The translations under genes were made by a program, and so were the position numbers. The notes under the pieces were generated by a model. That model did not search any database. It worked only from the letters and a program-made list of their open reading frames with translations, and was not told the DNA's origin. 14,755 bases of DNA from Planctomycetaceae bacterium. Its GTDB lineage: Bacteria; Planctomycetota; Planctomycetia; Pirellulales; UBA1268. This document shows positions 11,760-14,755 of this stretch, piece after piece. Every line of letters begins with the position of its first letter. The stretch's first letter is position 1. The DNA lies in NCBI GenBank assembly GCA_018694455.1, contig JABHNP010000052.1, positions 1 to 14,755 of the forward strand, in the 5' to 3' direction.

Positions 11760-14755
11760 ATGCCTCGCCGCGATGACCTTCGCACGATTTTATTGATCGG
11801 TTCCGGACCAATTGTTATTGGGCAAGCCTGTGAATTTGATTATTCGGGCACGCAAGCCTGTAAGTCTCTAAGAGATGACGGTTACCGTGTTGTTCTAGTT
11901 AATTCAAATCCAGCGACCATTATGACCGACCCTGGTACAGCGGATCGAACATATATTGAACCGCTGACGTGGCAAATGTTGGAAAAAGTTATTGCTGTGG
12001 AAAAACCTGACGCGGTTCTGCCGACACTCGGAGGTCAGACGGCGTTGAATCTTGCGATGGATCTTGATCGTCATGGTGTTCTTGAGAAATACGGTATTGA
12101 GATGATTGGTGCTCGGGCGGAGGCCATTCAACGCGGAGAGGATAGAGAGCAATTCAAGGCCACAATGGAAAAAATTGGCCTTGATACCTGCCGTGGTCGG
12201 CTCGTGAAGTCACTTGCAGAAGCTCGCGAAACACTTTCAGAGGGGGGTCTGCCTGCAGTTATACGTCCAAGTTTTACATTAGGTGGGTCCGGTTCTGGCA
12301 TCGCGTATAACCGCGAAGAGTTTGACCAAAAAGTTCAGCGTGGTCTTGATCTTTCACCAGTGAGCGAGGTTCTTGTCGAAGAATCCATTCTTGGCTGGAA
12401 AGAATACGAGATGGAGGTAATGCGTGATGCAGATGATAATGCTGTTGTCATTTGCTCAATTGAGAACTTTGACCCCTGCGGTGTCCATACTGGCGATTCA
12501 ATTACTGTCGCCCCTGCGATGACTCTGACTGATCGCCAGTATCAATTAATGAGAGATGCGAGTTTTTCAGTTATCCGGGCTATTGGAGTTGAGACGGGGG
12601 GATCAAATATCCAGTTTGCGGTTCATCCCGATACTGGTCGCATGATTGTCATTGAGATGAACCCAAGAGTGAGTCGTTCGTCGGCACTTGCCAGTAAAGC
12701 AACCGGTTTTCCAATAGCCAAAATAGCAGCCAAACTTGCGGTGGGTTGGCGACTTCATGAGTTGGCGAATGACATTACACGGAAGACGAAAGCTTGTTTT
12801 GAGCCATCAATTGACTACGTCGTCGTCAAGGTTCCTCGTTTTGCTTTCGAGAAATTTCCAGAGGCGGACAGCAAATTGTCCACTCAGATGAAAAGCGTTG
12901 GCGAAACAATGGCAATTGGGAGGACCTTTAAGGAGGCGTTTCAAAAATCACTTAGGGGGCTTGAGGTTGGCTCGTTTGGGTTTGGCTGTGATGGCAAAGA
13001 TCTTTGGGGCACACCAACCCAGCCATCGATAGATGATATTCGTGCTCGAGTTGCGAGGCCGGACCCGGACCGAGTTTGGTTCTTGCGTTATGCAATGCTG
13101 TCCGGGTTGGGTATTGAAGAATTGTATTCGTTGACCGGCATTGATCGGTGGTTCCTTGACCAGTTGTTGCAGATTGTGGAACTAGAGAATCGTGTACGAG
13201 ATGCTGGCAGCCTGAAGAATATTGATGACAAGACACTTCGGCAAGCCAAACAGGCAGGGTTTTCCGATAGGCAGCTAGCGACTCTTCTCGGTGAAGTCGA
13301 AATCGATGTGCGGCAGAGCAGGAAATCTCGGGGGATTGTCGCTACTTTCAAATCGGTTGATACATGTGCCGCTGAGTTCGAAGCTGAAACTCCTTATTAT
13401 TATTCGACGTGGGAGGCTGAAGATGAAACACCACCAAAGATAGACGGCAAAAAAAGAATCATGATACTTGGTGGTGGGCCGAATAGGATTGGCCAAGGTA
13501 TCGAGTTTGATTATTGTTGTTGCCATGCCAGTTTTGCACTCCGTGAACTAGGTATCGAGAGTGTTATGGTGAACTCGAACCCCGAGACGGTCAGTACTGA
13601 TTACGATACAAGTGACCTATTGTTTTTCGAGCCTTTGACATGTGAAGACGTACTTAATATTGCAGACAGGATTGATCCAGACGGTATTATTGTGCAGCTT
13701 GGCGGGCAGACCCCACTTAATTTGGCAAGAGCACTCGCAGCTGCAGGGCTGCCTATTATTGGAACAAGTGTCGATACAATCGAAGAGGCCGAAGACCGTG
13801 AAAAGTTTCGTGAGCTGCTTGATCGATTGCATCTCAAGCAGCCTGCTAGTGGAATCTGCCGTACTCTGGAACAAGCACGTAAAGAAGTTGCGAGAATTGG
13901 CTATCCTTCGCTGGTTCGACCGAGTTTTGTTTTGGGTGGCCGTGCGATGGAGATTTGTTACGACCAGGCGCAGTTTGAAAGATTTGTGGCAGAAGCATTC
14001 ATCGTTGCTCAGGGCCAGCCAGTATTAATAGATCGTTTTCTTGAGGACGCTACAGAAGTCGATGTGGATTGTATCTGCGATGGTACGGACGTCATTGTGG
14101 CTGGAGTGATGGAGCATATTGAGGAAGCTGGCGTGCATTCGGGCGACTCAGCATGTTGTATCCCTCCTCATAACCTCAGCAAACAGACTGTGGCAGAAAT
14201 CAAGAAGGCTGCTTCAGGCTTGGCACGAAGCCTTGGGGTTGTGGGCCTGATGAATGTGCAGTTTGCAGTAAAGCGTGAGGGAGATGAAGATGCCCTGTAC
14301 GTTATTGAGGTCAATCCACGCGCGAGCCGAACAGTTCCGTTTGTCGCGAAAGCGACAGGCGTACCCATTGCAAAGATTGCCGTAAAAGTTATGGCGGGCG
14401 AAAGTCTTGCTGAACAAGGTATTGTTGTAGACCCTGTTCCCTCACACGTAAGCGTCAAAGAAAGTGTTTTTCCATTTGTCAAATTTGCAGGCGTCGATAT
14501 CGCGCTAGGGCCAGAGATGCGAAGTACAGGTGAAGTGATGGGTGTGAGTGATAACTTTAGTCTGGCCTTCGCGAAGGGCCAATTGGCAGCAGGCACCGTG
14601 CTTCCTGAAGAAGGGAAAATTTTCCTAAGTGTCGCAAGTCAGTCGGCAAAAAAATCAATGGTCGATCTAGCCCGACGATTGGTGGACCTCGGTTTTGAAT
14701 TAATGGCGACGTCAGGTACGGCCGAAGCAATTCACCAATCCGGGATTAAAGTTGA
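11760..14755 (+). CDS. carB: Carbamoyl-phosphate synthase large subunit, 3' end cut by window
   Basis: Makes carbamoyl phosphate from bicarbonate, ammonia (from the CarA glutaminase subunit) and two ATP, feeding pyrimidine and arginine synthesis; cytoplasmic. I translated 998 codons from the ATG at 11760 to the edge and found no stop or frameshift. Both homologous halves are present. The first has PIVIGQACEFDYSG, NSNPATIMTDP, RPSFTLGGSGSG and IEMNPRVSRSSALASKATG; the second has GGGPNRIGQGIEFDYCC, NSNPETVSTDYD, RPSFVLGGRAM and IEVNPRASRTVPFVAKATG. The oligomerisation region lies between them (about 400-555). The allosteric MGS-like domain begins near residue 950 (FLSVASQSAKKSM). Compared with E. 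coli CarB (1073 residues), about 75 residues should be missing past the edge. The leader lacks a strong Shine-Dalgarno. carA is not upstream. Confidence 0.97.
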   Translation, partial: MPRRDDLRTILLIGSGPIVIGQACEFDYSGTQACKSLRDDGYRVVLVNSNPATIMTDPGTADRTYIEPLTWQMLEKVIAVEKPDAVLPTLGGQTALNLAMDLDRHGVLEKYGIEMIGARAEAIQRGEDREQFKATMEKIGLDTCRGRLVKSLAEARETLSEGGLPAVIRPSFTLGGSGSGIAYNREEFDQKVQRGLDLSPVSEVLVEESILGWKEYEMEVMRDADDNAVVICSIENFDPCGVHTGDSITVAPAMTLTDRQYQLMRDASFSVIRAIGVETGGSNIQFAVHPDTGRMIVIEMNPRVSRSSALASKATGFPIAKIAAKLAVGWRLHELANDITRKTKACFEPSIDYVVVKVPRFAFEKFPEADSKLSTQMKSVGETMAIGRTFKEAFQKSLRGLEVGSFGFGCDGKDLWGTPTQPSIDDIRARVARPDPDRVWFLRYAMLSGLGIEELYSLTGIDRWFLDQLLQIVELENRVRDAGSLKNIDDKTLRQAKQAGFSDRQLATLLGEVEIDVRQSRKSRGIVATFKSVDTCAAEFEAETPYYYSTWEAEDETPPKIDGKKRIMILGGGPNRIGQGIEFDYCCCHASFALRELGIESVMVNSNPETVSTDYDTSDLLFFEPLTCEDVLNIADRIDPDGIIVQLGGQTPLNLARALAAAGLPIIGTSVDTIEEAEDREKFRELLDRLHLKQPASGICRTLEQARKEVARIGYPSLVRPSFVLGGRAMEICYDQAQFERFVAEAFIVAQGQPVLIDRFLEDATEVDVDCICDGTDVIVAGVMEHIEEAGVHSGDSACCIPPHNLSKQTVAEIKKAASGLARSLGVVGLMNVQFAVKREGDEDALYVIEVNPRASRTVPFVAKATGVPIAKIAVKVMAGESLAEQGIVVDPVPSHVSVKESVFPFVKFAGVDIALGPEMRSTGEVMGVSDNFSLAFAKGQLAAGTVLPEEGKIFLSVASQSAKKSMVDLARRLVDLGFELMATSGTAEAIHQSGIKV

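Noticed and set aside
14168..14596. 142-codon open frame antisense to carB
   Set aside because: It is a shadow of the strongly conserved carB frame, with no recognisable domain and low-complexity Ser/Thr/Ala composition.
1..14755. CRISPR array, insertion sequence, phage or defence island
   Set aside because: No regularly spaced repeats, transposase, integrase, terminal inverted repeats or known defence genes were found on reading both strands. The content is housekeeping and envelope genes.

Overview
The window reads as chromosomal DNA of a free-living, probably marine Planctomycetota bacterium. The evidence is protein style: an anti-sigma-like protein joined to a pseudopilin-like H-X(9-10)-DG tail, a DUF1570-type HEATH metallopeptidase, a PEGA lipoprotein with a proline-rich tail, and a TIM-barrel sugar isomerase/epimerase. 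No rRNA, tRNA or other taxonomic marker is present, so the phylum is an inference. Base composition looks even throughout. I see no insertion sequence, phage gene, CRISPR array, integrase or RNA gene, and no clear sign of recent transfer.

Layout. (1) 114-1079 (+) encodes a single-pass membrane protein with an anti-sigma-like N-terminus, followed by a terminator-like hairpin. (2) 1153-8649 (-) is a leftward block of five genes. In transcription order they are a PP2C phosphatase with two C-terminal membrane segments, an LptF/LptG-type permease, a sugar isomerase/epimerase, an exported DUF1570 metallopeptidase and transketolase. The phosphatase-permease and isomerase-peptidase pairs are tightly spaced; 195 bp separates the two pairs. 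(3) 8817-11083 (+) is a rightward block: PEGA lipoprotein, PaaK-like adenylate-forming ligase and DUF971 protein. (4) ahpD (-) meets the DUF971 gene stop-to-stop with no base between them. (5) carB (+) diverges from ahpD and runs off the right edge after 998 codons, with no frameshift or internal stop.

How the genes may work together. Most are core metabolism or envelope functions: transketolase (pentose phosphate/Calvin-type carbon exchange), carbamoyl-phosphate synthase large subunit (pyrimidine and arginine precursors), AhpD (peroxide defence), LptF/G (lipopolysaccharide export) and a PEGA lipoprotein (envelope). The PP2C phosphatase and the anti-sigma-like protein are the signalling components. 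I found no convincing new multi-gene system. The points most worth a second look are the anti-sigma/pseudopilin chimera, the membrane-anchored PP2C paired with an LptF/G permease, the orphan peptidase-isomerase pair, and the zero-spacer convergent gene ends.
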